Origin: Clostridiaceae bacterium
Lineage (GTDB): Bacteria > Bacillota > Clostridia > Lachnospirales > Lachnospiraceae
Direction: 5' to 3'
NCBI GenBank assembly: GCA_902363735.1
Contig: CABJBA010000010.1
Span: 62,001-126,000, forward strand
DNA: 64,000 nucleotides
Part shown: positions 46,294 to 56,681 of the stretch, in pieces
Layout: each line of letters starts with the position of its first letter
How positions within the stretch are numbered: position 1 is the stretch's first letter
Made by a program: the position numbers and the translations under genes
Notes under the pieces: generated by a model
The model's database searches: none
What the model saw: only the letters and a program-made list of their open reading frames with translations
Told to the model about the DNA's origin: nothing

Positions 46294-47091
46294 ATGCTGC
46301 CAGATTATCATTTTCACACCGACTTTTCAGGAGATTCCTCCACTCCCATAACTGCCCAGATAAAGCGGGCCATAGAGCTTGGAATGAAGTCCCTATGTGT
46401 TACGGACCACCATGATTATGATGTGGAATCCCCCATTGATTTCACCCTTCACATGGAACGTTATATGGAAACCATGTCTTTACTGAAGGAAGAATACAAG
46501 GAGAAAATCCACTTTCGCATCGGGATTGAGCTTGGTCTTCAGACTCACTTAAAAGACTACTATGACCGGCTGTTCTCCACTTTTTCCTTTGACTTTGTCA
46601 TCGGTTCCACCCATTTCATCAACAGGAAGGACCCTGCCTACCCGGAGTTTTTTGAAGGAAAAGAGGAAAAGGATGTCTATCTCCAGTATTTCCAAACTAC
46701 TCTGGATAATGTAAGAAATTTAAATCATTTTGATGTGGCAGGCCATATTGACTATATTGTCCGCTATGGACCAAATAAATCAAGATTTTACAGCTACGAA
46801 GAATATCAGGATATTCTGGATGAAATTTTAAAGACTATTATCCAGCGGGGAAAGGGAATCGAATGCAATACAGCAGGCTTCCGCAAAGGTCTGAGACAGC
46901 CAAATCCTTCCATCCGGGTGCTGAAGCGCTACCGGGAGCTTGGCGGGGAAATATTAACCATCGGCTCCGACGCCCACATTCCCGGAGATTTAGGGGCGGA
47001 CTTCCAAAGAACCAGGGACATGCTGGCAGACTGCGGTTTCTCCTATTATACGGAATTTATCAATAGAAAACCGGAATTTAAACCCCTGTAA
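46294..47091 (+). CDS. PHP-domain phosphatase, HisJ-type histidinol phosphatase family
   Basis: 265 residues. The PHP metal motifs are present: HFH at residues 6-8, TDHHDY, GSTHF, GHIDY and GSDAHIPGD. HisJ-type enzymes dephosphorylate histidinol phosphate, but no his genes are near, so another phosphoester is possible. Stand-alone plus-strand gene facing argH. Confidence 0.88.
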   Translation: MLPDYHFHTDFSGDSSTPITAQIKRAIELGMKSLCVTDHHDYDVESPIDFTLHMERYMETMSLLKEEYKEKIHFRIGIELGLQTHLKDYYDRLFSTFSFDFVIGSTHFINRKDPAYPEFFEGKEEKDVYLQYFQTTLDNVRNLNHFDVAGHIDYIVRYGPNKSRFYSYEEYQDILDEILKTIIQRGKGIECNTAGFRKGLRQPNPSIRVLKRYRELGGEILTIGSDAHIPGDLGADFQRTRDMLADCGFSYYTEFINRKPEFKPL

Positions 47092-47095
47092 TTAC

Positions 47096-47139
47096 AAAAC
47101 CGGAAAACACAGCCTTTTCTGCCTGTTTTCCGGTTTTTT
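47096..47139. terminator. Bidirectional terminator between PHP gene and argH
   Basis: 14-bp perfect stem AAAACCGGAAAACA with its complement and T-runs on both strands. Confidence 0.88.
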
Positions 47140-47153
47140 ATTGTTAAAATTTC

Positions 47154-48530
47154 TTATTCCAGATCAAGTCTTTTCTTATAAATCCCAATAACATTCTTCA
47201 TAGCTTCCTGTCCTGGTGCCCCAATGGTCATTCGCTTCTCCACACAGGTTTTTAAGCTGATGGCCTCATAAATATCTTCCTCAAATACAGGGCTGATGGC
47301 CTTATATTCTTCCAGGGTCATATCATCAAGAGCTATTCCCTTTTCAATACAGAAAAGCACAAGCTGTCCCACGATTCCATGGGCATCCCGGAAAGCCACT
47401 CCCCTGTTAACCAGATAATCGGCTGCATCGGTTGCATTAGTAAAGCCGTTTTTAGCACTTTGTTCCATCACATCTTTTCGGAATGTCATAGAAGAAATCA
47501 TACCTGTAAACAGAGCCAGACAGCCCTTTACTGTATCAATGGCGTCGAAGGTCAGCTCCTTATCCTCCTGCATGTCCTTATTATAGGCCAGCGGAGTCCC
47601 CTTCATGGTGGTAAGCAGCGCGGTCAGGGCACCGTAAACCCGGCCAGTCTTGCCGCGGATCAGCTCTGCTATATCAGGATTTTTCTTCTGGGGCATGATA
47701 CTGCTTCCTGTGCTGTAGGAATCGTCGATTTCCACAAAACGGTATTCATTGGTATTCCAGATAATGATTTCCTCACAAAATCTGCTTAAATGCATGGCAA
47801 TGATGGAAAGAGCACCTAACAGCTCAATCAGATAATCTCTGTCAGCCACAGAATCCATGCTGTTAAGAGTCGGTCCGTCAAAACCAAGAAGTTCTGCCGT
47901 ATATTCCCGGTCAAGAGGGTAGGTTGTGCCTGCCAGGGCACCTGAGCCGAGAGGACAGTAGTTCATTCTCTTTCGGATATCATAAAGGCGGGTCAAATCA
48001 CGGTAAAACATTTCAAAATAAGCACCGAGGTGATGGGACAATGTAATGGGCTGGGCTTTTTGTAAGTGGGTGAAGCCAGGCATATAAGTGTCTAAGTGCT
48101 CCTCCATCAGCTTTAAAAGTTCCTTTAATAATCCGTTTACCAACTGGCCAAGCTCAGAAATCTCATCTCTCGTATACAATTTCATATCAAGAGCCACCTG
48201 ATCATTCCGGCTGCGCCCGGTATGAAGGCGCTTCCCTGCCTCTCCCACACGTTCTGTAAGGACTGCTTCCACAAAGGAATGAATGTCTTCATGCTCCTGG
48301 GTAATGACCAGTGCTCCGCTTTCCAAATCAGCTCTGATTCCTAAAAGCCCTTTGACAATGACATCACGGTCTTCTGCTGTCAGAATTCCCTGTTTCGCCA
48401 GCATCTTTACATGGGCAATACTGCCTTCAATATCCTGATGGTAAAACTTCTGGTCAAATGAAATGGATGCATTAAAATTGTGAACCAGTTGGTTCGTTTC
48501 TTTGGTGAAGCGTCCGCCCCATAATTTCAT
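47154..48530 (-). CDS. argH: Argininosuccinate lyase
   Basis: 458 residues; last step of arginine synthesis (argininosuccinate to arginine and fumarate). The superfamily signature [12 protein letters not shown] is intact, as are TGRSRNDQ and THLQKAQP. No argG or other arg gene is in the window. It lies 23 bp after the YfhO gene, so it may be co-transcribed with it. Confidence 0.96.
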   Translation of the reverse strand: MKLWGGRFTKETNQLVHNFNASISFDQKFYHQDIEGSIAHVKMLAKQGILTAEDRDVIVKGLLGIRADLESGALVITQEHEDIHSFVEAVLTERVGEAGKRLHTGRSRNDQVALDMKLYTRDEISELGQLVNGLLKELLKLMEEHLDTYMPGFTHLQKAQPITLSHHLGAYFEMFYRDLTRLYDIRKRMNYCPLGSGALAGTTYPLDREYTAELLGFDGPTLNSMDSVADRDYLIELLGALSIIAMHLSRFCEEIIIWNTNEYRFVEIDDSYSTGSSIMPQKKNPDIAELIRGKTGRVYGALTALLTTMKGTPLAYNKDMQEDKELTFDAIDTVKGCLALFTGMISSMTFRKDVMEQSAKNGFTNATDAADYLVNRGVAFRDAHGIVGQLVLFCIEKGIALDDMTLEEYKAISPVFEEDIYEAISLKTCVEKRMTIGAPGQEAMKNVIGIYKKRLDLE

Positions 48531-48553
48531 AATTAAATCTCCTCTTTCCGTTA

Positions 48554-51247
48554 TTATATTGAATGGTTCCTCATGAGCTTATGCTTCCTCTTTCCCGTTT
48601 CCGCAATTCCGGCAATACCCAACAGGGTTAACATACTGACCGCAGTGATCATTCCTCCGGTCTTTAAGCCCTGAGGCATGTACTGTAAAGATATCTCATG
48701 AGATCCGGAGGGCACATGTACGCTTAAAAACGTATCAAACACTTTATAAGGCTCCGCCTCTTTCCCATCCACCAGAATGGTCCAGCCCTTGTCAAAGGGG
48801 ATGCTTAAAAACAACAGCCCTGCTTTCTCTGTCTCCACTGTACCTGATACCCGTGTGTCTGTCCGCTCGGTTAAGTTTAAGGGACTTTTATTTAATATTT
48901 CATGAATGGATTCCAGGCCTTCGGGCAAGAACCGGTAAACCTCTGCTATCAGATCATGGTCATTGTCATCGTTTCGCAGAGTAATTTCTTCACCTGAATT
49001 CAAGTACCCCAGATCCAGCATATATCCCCGGTTTACATTGTCAAAGTTTTTGGTATCCTCTCCTAAAAGAACGGTCACCTTTTCCACTTTTTTGTTGCTG
49101 ACATACACAAAATACTCCCCAGCCTCTTCTGGTGTAAAGGTCAGGCTCTTTCCAGTAATATCGCTGGTTACCTCTGCAAGTACGGAACCGGCTCCTAATA
49201 TCTCAGCCAGATCATTCTGAACCTCAGCCGGATTGGACAGTTCCAGACGCCAGTTGCTTTCCAGATCATAAGGAATCATAAAGCCCAAAGGAAGGGCATA
49301 AAAATTTTCCATAAGATACATCTGGTCATTTTCAGAAACCAGAGCCGAGGTCCCGGTATCCTCCGTGCTTTCAGAATACAGTCCATACCGGACAGCCAAT
49401 AATGCATCCACCAGAGGGGTGCTTCCTGTAATGCTGTAGGCATTGGTGGAACTTTCACAACCCAGCTTTTTAAAGAAATCAGATAAGTCCGCATTAGCTG
49501 TGGAAGAAAATAAGGACACTGTGGGAATGTTAAGCCAGGCACCATCATTTTTTGTCTTCCGGCTCACCTTTTCCACCCGGTAAAAGGACTGATCAGGCAT
49601 CAGTTCTTCCGTAATATCTCTGGAAGCCTGGTTATCCTTTATATAGCTGGTTCTGCTTGTAGTGGTCACACTGGTTACAGTGGTATTTACTGCCGCCTCC
49701 AGAGCCACCAAGCCCAGAGTAATGAGTATGAGCATATTTCTGCTATGCCCCTTCTGGTATAGATTGATCAGTCCTCCGTAGGCAAATAGAAGGATAATTG
49801 CACCATAGAAAATGGAAAAGTGATAAGCCTCATCATCAATCAGCTTTTCAGCCATAAGAACAAAGGTCACCGAAGCGAACAGAGCCAGAACCACATGTTT
49901 CCAGGGAATCTGGTCTAAGTGGATATAAGCCTGATATCCGGCCAGCAGCATGAGAAAGATATAAATAAAAGACTGTCTGCATGGCAGGCTGTTTGGAAAG
50001 TGAAATCCATGCCAGATAAAATTCAGCACATTGACAGAAAAGCTGGCAAAGAAAAACAGCAAAAGTCCGCACATCACAATTTTCTCTCTCTTCCTGATCT
50101 GGCGGCATCCCAGATACAGGAGGAAAAACAGCAAAATTGCGGTTCCGCAGTAAATATTAGGCCAGTGATCCAACCCGATCTCCGTTTCCACCGCCGGAAG
50201 ATGTCTGGCGATCATATCAAATATAGAAAAATAAGAGCTGACGGTCTGGGGGAAGTTAAAATCTCCGGAAGCTGTGGACTGAAGGGCATAAATTTCGGGA
50301 AGCAGCACCACAGCCGCAAGCCCGCCTGCAAGCAGGGAAAACAGAGTAAAATTCCCTATGTGAGTGAAGAATTCTTTCCACGGTTTTCTCCCTTCCAGAA
50401 TAAGTAGAACCCCGAAATAAAACACCATAAAAATACATATCATAATTGATATATAATAATTGGATAAAATTGACATTCCAAGAGTAATACAATATAAAAA
50501 ACACTTCTTTTCCTTCACAAGCCGCTCCAGACCCAGTACTATGAGAGGGAAGAGAAGGAGACAGTCCAGCCACATAATATTCCAGCTATAGGCAGCCATA
50601 TATCCGGATAATGCATAAAATATGCCAAAATATGCAATCCCGAAGTCACTGGTCTTATTGTGTTTTCTTAAATACCATGCAAAAGTGAGACCGCACAGTC
50701 CGATTTTAAGTACAATCATATAAGTCATAAACTCGATAACGTAATTTTTCGGGCAAAGAATAATCAGCCAGTTTAAGGGGCTGGCCAGATAATAGGCGTA
50801 AAGAGCTGCAAAGTTTACTCCCATGCCCATATTCCAGCTATAGAGCAGGCTTCCTCCGTGAGTAAGCTTATAGCGGAATTCCGAGAAAAAGGGGGCATAC
50901 TGATGGTACATATCAGTCCTGAGAAAACTTTCTTCCCCAAAGGGAAATATGCCTCTCTGGGCAAATATAATGATCATAATGACTACTGGAACTAAAAAGG
51001 CGGCAATCAGTCCGTCACAGGGTCTGACAAGCCCATGTGAGACAATATGTTCTTCCAGATCCTCCGTATATTCACCTTCCGGTTCCGGCTCATTTTCCTG
51101 TAAAACTTCTAAAAAATCAGCCTCCGGCTCCCCTGCTTCTGGTTTTAAGATCCAGTCTTCTGCTATATCTTCTTTTCCATCTGTCGTCATCTTCAGCATA
51201 TCCTCTAGCTCTTTCGAAATTTTTGCAATCTCGTCATCGTGTTCCAT
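48554..51247 (-). CDS. YfhO-family membrane protein
   Basis: 897 residues. An acidic cytosolic N-terminus of about 75 residues is followed by a dozen or so membrane helices and a large C-terminal extracytoplasmic region, then a last helix. The stretch [19 protein letters not shown] and a late [15 protein letters not shown] are typical of YfhO. Members are GT-C-type enzymes; Bacillus YfhO is implicated in glycosylating lipoteichoic acid. A GtrA-type gene lies 5 bp upstream, which fits a lipid-linked sugar pathway. Confidence 0.88.
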   Translation of the reverse strand: MEHDDEIAKISKELEDMLKMTTDGKEDIAEDWILKPEAGEPEADFLEVLQENEPEPEGEYTEDLEEHIVSHGLVRPCDGLIAAFLVPVVIMIIIFAQRGIFPFGEESFLRTDMYHQYAPFFSEFRYKLTHGGSLLYSWNMGMGVNFAALYAYYLASPLNWLIILCPKNYVIEFMTYMIVLKIGLCGLTFAWYLRKHNKTSDFGIAYFGIFYALSGYMAAYSWNIMWLDCLLLFPLIVLGLERLVKEKKCFLYCITLGMSILSNYYISIMICIFMVFYFGVLLILEGRKPWKEFFTHIGNFTLFSLLAGGLAAVVLLPEIYALQSTASGDFNFPQTVSSYFSIFDMIARHLPAVETEIGLDHWPNIYCGTAILLFFLLYLGCRQIRKREKIVMCGLLLFFFASFSVNVLNFIWHGFHFPNSLPCRQSFIYIFLMLLAGYQAYIHLDQIPWKHVVLALFASVTFVLMAEKLIDDEAYHFSIFYGAIILLFAYGGLINLYQKGHSRNMLILITLGLVALEAAVNTTVTSVTTTSRTSYIKDNQASRDITEELMPDQSFYRVEKVSRKTKNDGAWLNIPTVSLFSSTANADLSDFFKKLGCESSTNAYSITGSTPLVDALLAVRYGLYSESTEDTGTSALVSENDQMYLMENFYALPLGFMIPYDLESNWRLELSNPAEVQNDLAEILGAGSVLAEVTSDITGKSLTFTPEEAGEYFVYVSNKKVEKVTVLLGEDTKNFDNVNRGYMLDLGYLNSGEEITLRNDDNDHDLIAEVYRFLPEGLESIHEILNKSPLNLTERTDTRVSGTVETEKAGLLFLSIPFDKGWTILVDGKEAEPYKVFDTFLSVHVPSGSHEISLQYMPQGLKTGGMITAVSMLTLLGIAGIAETGKRKHKLMRNHSI

Positions 51248-51252
51248 TTTGC

Positions 51253-51690
51253 TTACCTCTCTTTACAGGGGGTTTTCTCATGTTTCCGGAATATAAAAAG
51301 CTTACTGAATACATAATTAGCAATCACAACAGCTACGGACACCAGCACCTTGCTTCCGTATTCATTCCAACTGAGCCAGGAAACCATGATCATCATAAAG
51401 ATCATCTCCATGATGCCGGATAACACCCTGCATGCAGTAAAGGAAACAGCCTCCTTTATAACAGCCGCCGGATGCAGGTCATAACTTTGAAAAACAAAGA
51501 TTTTATTTACAAAAAAAGCAAACAGAACCGACACCACCCAGGCCCCTGCGGTGGAAATCCGATAATCTGTTCCCGCCTTCACCATCAGGGCGTAAACTAC
51601 CCAGTTTACTGCTGTTGTCAGCACACCAAATATTATATAGGAAATCACTTCACGATTTATCAGCCTGTCCCATATTCTTCTAATCATCAT
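51253..51690 (-). CDS. GtrA-family membrane protein
   Basis: 145 residues with four hydrophobic segments. The opening YIIFGVLTTAVNWVVYAL and FFVNKIFVFQS match GtrA, which is thought to move lipid-linked glucose across the membrane in phage or cell-wall glycosylation. Partner of the YfhO gene 5 bp downstream. Confidence 0.88.
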   Translation of the reverse strand: MMIRRIWDRLINREVISYIIFGVLTTAVNWVVYALMVKAGTDYRISTAGAWVVSVLFAFFVNKIFVFQSYDLHPAAVIKEAVSFTACRVLSGIMEMIFMMIMVSWLSWNEYGSKVLVSVAVVIANYVFSKLFIFRKHEKTPCKER

Positions 51691-51774
51691 TCATTCTCCT
51701 GAAAACCATACCTTAAAGATATTTTCTCTATTGTATTATAAGGAAGGAAAAATGTAAAGAAATTCAAAGGTCTT

Positions 51775-52773
51775 CTACTTTCTTTCAGCCAAAAACTGCT
51801 CCGCTCCCTCAGAATAATGAACCTCTCCGGACTCTGTAATAAACACTGCATACACATCCTCTAAAGACTCTGCCAGTTCTATCCCCTTCTCCAGCCCCAG
51901 GGAAAAGCAGGCTGTGGACAAGCCGTCTCCATCCACTGAAAGGTTGGAGATAATGGTTACAGACACCAGCCCGTTGTCAAAAGGATATCCGCTTACCGGG
52001 TCTAAAAGATGGTGATAATTGATCCCATCCTTTTCAAAGTGGCGCTCATATACTCCGGAGGACACTACTGATAAATCCTGGATATCCAGGATTTCTATGG
52101 TTTCATTCCTGTCAGCATAAGGCTTTTGAAGCCCTATTTTAAATGGCTCTCCGTCAGGCTTTTCTCCCACGCAGAGTACATTTCCTCCTAAATTGATCAC
52201 CGCACTTTTTACTCCATTTTTCAGAAGATAATCCTTTATCCGGTCCGCAATGTAACCCTTGGCTATCGCACCGAAATCAAGGCCCGTATCCGGCGATAAA
52301 AAGGTGAGCCTATTTCCTTCCAGCTTTAAGTTCTCATACCCCACTTTTTCTGTGGCCTCCCTGATTTCATCAGCTCCGGGAATTACAGGATCAGGGGAGG
52401 TAAAATTCCACAAAGAGGACAGAGGTTCCACCGTGGCATCAAAACCTCCATTTGATATCTGAGAATAATAAATTCCTTTGGAAACCAGATTTTCTACATC
52501 CTTGGATACGGTTATGGTCTGTTCCCCGGCGAGTCTGTGATTCAGCAGGTAGACCTCGCTTCCCTCCAAAGTCTTGCTCAGAATATTTTCATAAGAACGG
52601 CACAACTCCAGGCTGCCCTCTAAAATTTTTGGATCATCCTTATCATAAATAGTCACAGTCACAAAGGTGTTCAGCAAAAAGCCTGACTTGCTTATAGGCT
52701 CCACCTTCCGTTCACATCCTGTAAGCAGCAAAAAAACACCGGCAAGCAGAATAACCGCTTTTTTCACCTTCAT
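51775..52773 (-). CDS. apbE: FAD:protein FMN transferase (ApbE) lipoprotein
   Basis: 332 residues with lipobox LLTGC (Cys19), so membrane-anchored outside. ApbE transfers FMN from FAD onto a Thr in exported flavoproteins such as Rnf/Nqr subunits. Motifs: VINLGGNVLCVG and the Mg-site region DFGAIAKGYIADR. Its start overlaps the cbiK stop by 4 nt, an operon pairing without an obvious reason. Confidence 0.93.
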   Translation of the reverse strand: MKVKKAVILLAGVFLLLTGCERKVEPISKSGFLLNTFVTVTIYDKDDPKILEGSLELCRSYENILSKTLEGSEVYLLNHRLAGEQTITVSKDVENLVSKGIYYSQISNGGFDATVEPLSSLWNFTSPDPVIPGADEIREATEKVGYENLKLEGNRLTFLSPDTGLDFGAIAKGYIADRIKDYLLKNGVKSAVINLGGNVLCVGEKPDGEPFKIGLQKPYADRNETIEILDIQDLSVVSSGVYERHFEKDGINYHHLLDPVSGYPFDNGLVSVTIISNLSVDGDGLSTACFSLGLEKGIELAESLEDVYAVFITESGEVHYSEGAEQFLAERK

Positions 52774-53567
52774 CCTATTTCCTCCAGACTCTCTACAGCT
52801 TCTCTTGTGTGGTTCACAAGAAGCCTTCGCACGCCTTCCAGCTCTCCCATCCCTTTTAACCGGCAGACCACCTCATAGCCCTCTGATTCCAACTGGCTTT
52901 TCCAGGAATCTTCACCATCTCCGGCCATATCATTATGGGCATGATCACCGCAGACAATCATAAGAGGCTGCAGCACAGCCCGGCTGAAATCGGTTTGTTT
53001 CACTTCTTCCTTTACATGATCAAAGTCCGGCTCTGCTTCCACCGTTCCCACATGGTGTCTTGTATAACCTTTTTCCTCAAAAACCCGGTTCAGACACTCA
53101 TAGACCTTGTTGGCCTCATGCTCCGTACCATGGCCCATCCATATGATCTTCGTTTCCTCAGAATCATATTCTCTTGTATCCTCATTTAAAATATCAACCA
53201 GCTTCTGGTAATCCTCTTCCCCAGAAAGCAAAGGTTTTCCACATACAACCCTCTTAAACTGCCCCTCGTATTCCCTGACTGAGGCCAGCATAATGTCATT
53301 TTCCTCCCCTCCCATAACCAGGGTAGGCTGAATGACAATCTGTTCAAAGCCTTCAATTGCCAGCTTTTCCAAAGCTTCAGACACGCTGTCAATATATATT
53401 CCATCCCGTTTTTTTAAAATATTAATGATAACTCCGCTGGTAAAAGCCCGTCGCAGTTCATAATCCGGGAATGCTTTCTTTATATCTGTCTCAATGGCTT
53501 CAATAGTTTTCATTCTGCTCTCATGATAGGTAGTTCCAAAGCTAACCGCTAAAATTGCCTGTTTCAT
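52770..53567 (-). CDS. cbiK: Anaerobic cobaltochelatase CbiK
   Basis: 265 residues from the ATG at 53567 (AAAGGGA upstream). The type II chelatase fold of CbiK is seen in AVSFGTTYHESR, WMGHGTEHEAN and VCGDHAHNDMAG, the His residues being metal-binding. Inserts Co into sirohydrochlorin (B12 path) or Fe (siroheme). No other cobalamin genes are nearby. Confidence 0.9.
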   Translation of the reverse strand: MKQAILAVSFGTTYHESRMKTIEAIETDIKKAFPDYELRRAFTSGVIINILKKRDGIYIDSVSEALEKLAIEGFEQIVIQPTLVMGGEENDIMLASVREYEGQFKRVVCGKPLLSGEEDYQKLVDILNEDTREYDSEETKIIWMGHGTEHEANKVYECLNRVFEEKGYTRHHVGTVEAEPDFDHVKEEVKQTDFSRAVLQPLMIVCGDHAHNDMAGDGEDSWKSQLESEGYEVVCRLKGMGELEGVRRLLVNHTREAVESLEEIG

Positions 53568-53643
53568 CTTTAAAATCCCTTTCTTCCGTATTCCTGAATA
53601 ACATATCATAGATGAAATTTACTGTCAAATCCCTTTTTACGAA

Positions 53644-53680
53644 CTATGGGTGCAAAACCGGAAAGGTCTTGCACCCATAG
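53644..53680. other. Perfect 12-bp inverted repeat after the alcohol dehydrogenase gene
   Basis: CTATGGGTGCAA (53644-53655) and its exact complement (53669-53680) flank a 13-nt loop. No T-run directly follows on either strand, so it is an atypical terminator or an RNA-end structure. Confidence 0.6.
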
Positions 53681-53710
53681 CGCACATTGCATTCAGTTTT
53701 TGGAGGCTAT

Positions 53711-54901
53711 TTAGAAGTCTACCTCTTTATCATAGTAACAACAGGTCAGCAGTTTCTCCATCTCAGGGGCCGTTATGGACCTTGGGTTAGAGCCGGTGCA
53801 TGCATCACCTACTGCCAACTCTGATACTAGCTTTAATTTCTCATTGAACTCAGTTTCGTCAATGATTCCGCCTTCATATTCCTTAATACTGGCAGGAATG
53901 TCCAGCTTTTCGTTCATGGAGCGGATTTCTGCAATCAGTGCATCAACCAGTTCCTCATCATTATTTCCCTTTAATCCAATTAAAGCAGCGATTTCTCCAT
54001 AACGCTTTGCAGCCTCGGGAACCTTGGAATTAAACTTAATTACCTTTGGAAGGTACATGGCATTGGCGCATCCATGGACAATATGTCCTCCAGAATAAGC
54101 AGCACCTGTCTTATGGGCCATAGAATGGACAATACCCAAAAGAGCATTGGAAAATGCCATACCAGCCAGACACTGGGCATTGTGCATACGGGCACGGGCT
54201 TCGTTATCTCCGTGATAAGAATCCAGTAAATCATTATGTATCATTTTGATGGCATGAAGAGCAAGTGGATCGGTATAATCACAGTGAAGAGTTGATACAT
54301 ATGCTTCCATTGCATGAGTGATAGCATCCATACCTGTATGGGCTGTCAGCTTTGGAGGCATTGTCTCAGCCAGTTCAGGGTCTACAATAGCAACATCGGG
54401 AGTGATATTAAAATCTGCCAGAGGATACTTGATTCCTTTTTCATAATCCGTAATCACACTGAATGCCGTTACTTCGGTAGCAGTGCCGGAAGTGGAAGGA
54501 ATTGCACAGAATCTTGCTTTCGTCCTAAGAGCAGGGAAATTAAAGGGAATGCACAAATCTTCAAAGGTAGTATCCGGATACTCATAAAATGCCCACATAG
54601 CTTTTGCCGCATCAATGGGAGAACCTCCGCCTATGGAAACAATCCAGTCCGGCTGAAACTGACGCATCATCTCAGCGCCCTTCATCACGGTTTCCACACT
54701 GGGATCAGGCTCAACACCTTCAAAAAGCTCAACCTCTATCCCGGCTTCCTTTAAATAAGCTTCCACCCGGTCCAGAAATCCAAAACGTTTCATGGAACCG
54801 CCTCCAACGACCACGAACGCCTTTTTTCCCTTTAAATCTTTCAGTGCTTCTAAAGCTCCCTTGCCATGATATAAATCTCTCGGTAATGTAAATCTGGCCA
54901 T
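53711..54901 (-). CDS. Iron-containing alcohol dehydrogenase
   Basis: 396 residues, family III Fe-ADH. NAD-binding GGGSPIDAAKA and the metal ligand region with HAMEAY and GHIVHGCANA are intact. Likely an NAD(P)H-dependent ethanol, butanol or propanediol dehydrogenase. A good promoter and a long palindrome precede it, with LysR and Rex genes upstream on the same strand, so redox control is plausible. Confidence 0.93.
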   Translation of the reverse strand: MARFTLPRDLYHGKGALEALKDLKGKKAFVVVGGGSMKRFGFLDRVEAYLKEAGIEVELFEGVEPDPSVETVMKGAEMMRQFQPDWIVSIGGGSPIDAAKAMWAFYEYPDTTFEDLCIPFNFPALRTKARFCAIPSTSGTATEVTAFSVITDYEKGIKYPLADFNITPDVAIVDPELAETMPPKLTAHTGMDAITHAMEAYVSTLHCDYTDPLALHAIKMIHNDLLDSYHGDNEARARMHNAQCLAGMAFSNALLGIVHSMAHKTGAAYSGGHIVHGCANAMYLPKVIKFNSKVPEAAKRYGEIAALIGLKGNNDEELVDALIAEIRSMNEKLDIPASIKEYEGGIIDETEFNEKLKLVSELAVGDACTGSNPRSITAPEMEKLLTCCYYDKEVDF

Positions 54902-54941
54902 TTTAAAACCTCCTTATGAATTCCCTGTTTTTCTAATCTCT

Positions 54942-54970
54942 ATTATAGTTCAGACAAGCCTGGAAAACAA
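54942..54970 (-). promoter_or_regulatory. Promoter of the alcohol dehydrogenase gene
   Basis: Minus strand TTGTTT (54970-54965), 17-bp spacer, TATAAT (54947-54942). Confidence 0.55.
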
Positions 54971-54980
54971 AGGTCAAAAA

Positions 54981-55012
54981 ATATATATCAGTATATAAAT
55001 ACTGATATATAT
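54981..55012. promoter_or_regulatory. 14-bp perfect palindrome upstream of the alcohol dehydrogenase promoter
   Basis: ATATATATCAGTAT and its exact complement are separated by ATAA. On the minus strand TTTTTT overlaps its end, so it can be an AT-rich terminator of the LysR gene or a regulator site 10 bp upstream of the -35 element. Confidence 0.55.
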
Positions 55013-55027
55013 TTAACATTTCAGTTT

Positions 55028-55942
55028 TTACAAATCCCTCTTCGCTTTTTCCAGTTCCTCCATAAATTCCCTGTCCCAGGCCGTAAGGGAATACCCCTTC
55101 CGGTAAATGAGAACATCCCGGAATATCCTGCTGTTTTTTTTGCATCTTCTCTCCACCAGCTGAAACCTGGCAAGAGTCTCACGGGGCACGGGAGAAGCCC
55201 ACATATAAGTATCAGGAACCTGGCTTAAAAGGTTAAGCTGGCTTTCCCTGTCAAAAACATAGATTCGTTTTAAAGATTCGGAACCTTCTCTTTCCCTGCT
55301 CCATTCCTCACCGTTTCCCAAGGCATCTTCCCCCTGGGCAATTTCCGTATAATGAATTAAGTCCGTCTCCTCAATATCACCCTTTCCTGCAAGAGGATGG
55401 ACTGAAGATAAAAGAAGCCTGAGTTCATATTCAAAAACTGTTTCCGCTTCAAGTCCCCTTTCCCCTATTTTACGGGCATGGAACTTTTCTGAATACACCG
55501 GATACTGTATAACTCCCAGGTTATACTCCCCTGATTCCACCTCTTTTAAAGTATTTTCAGAACTGGTTTCCCGCATCCACACATTCATCAGCTCCTGCCC
55601 CTCCAGATTCCTTATAACCTTGGAAAACGCAAGACTTAAGTAGGCAGATCTGGGCATAGAAACTGAAAAGTTTACGCCTTCCAGCTCATCCGGCTTATAT
55701 AAATGTTCCATTTCTTCAATTTGAATCAGGACATTCCTCGCCTGTTCCAGAAAAACTCTGCCTCTGGATGTGGGAATCATTCCTTGGGGTGTTCTTTTAA
55801 AAATCGGTGCACCAAGACCTTCCTCCAAACTCTTTATGGCCTTGCTTAAATTAGGCTGATCCATGCAGAGGCTGGCTGCAGCCCTTGTAATAGAGCCCGT
55901 TCTTTGTACTTCCAGAGCATATTGCAACAATACGGTATTCAC
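55028..55942 (-). CDS. LysR-family transcriptional regulator
   Basis: 304 residues. N-terminal winged helix (ALEVQRTGSITRAAASL...LSKAIKSLEEGLG) and a periplasmic-binding-like effector domain. It lies between rex and the alcohol dehydrogenase gene on the same strand; its likely target is the dehydrogenase gene, with the palindrome at 54981-55012 as candidate site. Effector unknown. Confidence 0.92.
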   Translation of the reverse strand: MNTVLLQYALEVQRTGSITRAAASLCMDQPNLSKAIKSLEEGLGAPIFKRTPQGMIPTSRGRVFLEQARNVLIQIEEMEHLYKPDELEGVNFSVSMPRSAYLSLAFSKVIRNLEGQELMNVWMRETSSENTLKEVESGEYNLGVIQYPVYSEKFHARKIGERGLEAETVFEYELRLLLSSVHPLAGKGDIEETDLIHYTEIAQGEDALGNGEEWSREREGSESLKRIYVFDRESQLNLLSQVPDTYMWASPVPRETLARFQLVERRCKKNSRIFRDVLIYRKGYSLTAWDREFMEELEKAKRDL

Positions 55943-55970
55943 ACGTTTCCTCCTTTGTTACTTCCTGCCT

Positions 55971-56010
55971 CCCCCGGAGGGCTCTCTTCGCCCTTAGGGC
56001 AAATTCACCT
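55971..56010 (-). repeat. Copy B of the structured repeat, overlapping the rex stop codon
   Basis: Minus strand: AGGTGAATTTGCCC, where TGA is the rex stop, then GGGC hairpin, AAGAGAG, and CCTCC/GGAGG hairpin. Same order as copy A at 5500-5542. Confidence 0.65.
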
Positions 56011-56655
56011 CTCCCCCTCATAAAGATATTTAGATAATGCCGCCAGGGAAACCGCCATGTTTTCATTCTGAACCAGTACATGGTCAGGCACTGATAAATG
56101 AAGGGGCGCAAAATTCCAGATGGCCTTTACACCTCCGCTCACCAGACGGTTACAAACTTCCTGTGCACTATCTTTAGGCACTGTAATAATTCCGATATGA
56201 ATATTCATTCTCCGGCACAGATTTTCCAGCTTTTCCAAAGGCAAAATCATTTTTCCTCCCACCTTTGTATCCACTTTTCTTCCATCAGAGTCAAATGCCA
56301 TGACAATTTCAACACCATACTGCTCAAACCCCTTATAAGACAGGAGGGCCTTTCCCAAATGCCCCACTCCCACCAGGACCGCCTGATTGGCATTGTGAAA
56401 TCCCAGAAACTCCTCAATGTCCCCGATTAACTCCTTAACCAGATATCCCATCTTAGGTTTACCAGCTGTTCTTGCTACGATTGCCAGATCCTTCCTCACC
56501 TGAACTTCATTAAGCTTAAGCTCCAGGGCAATAGCCGGTGATGAAATAGTCTCTGTACCCTCCTTGTTTTTCTGCTCCAAGTAATGGTGATAGACCGGAA
56601 GCCGCTCCAAAGTTTTCTTGGAAATGCCCCCCACCATAAATTTCTTTTCTCCCAT
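56005..56655 (-). CDS. rex: Redox-sensing transcriptional repressor Rex
   Basis: 216 residues from the ATG at 56655; a longer frame to 56703 overlaps the preceding gene and is not needed. N-terminal winged helix (SKKTLERLPVYHHYL), then a Rossmann domain with VGVGHLGKALL that binds NADH/NAD. Rex represses fermentation and NADH-oxidising genes when NADH is low; possible targets here are the gap cluster and the alcohol dehydrogenase. Confidence 0.94.
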   Translation of the reverse strand: MGEKKFMVGGISKKTLERLPVYHHYLEQKNKEGTETISSPAIALELKLNEVQVRKDLAIVARTAGKPKMGYLVKELIGDIEEFLGFHNANQAVLVGVGHLGKALLSYKGFEQYGVEIVMAFDSDGRKVDTKVGGKMILPLEKLENLCRRMNIHIGIITVPKDSAQEVCNRLVSGGVKAIWNFAPLHLSVPDHVLVQNENMAVSLAALSKYLYEGER

Positions 56656-56681
56656 AATAAATAAATTCCCCTGTCTTTTCT

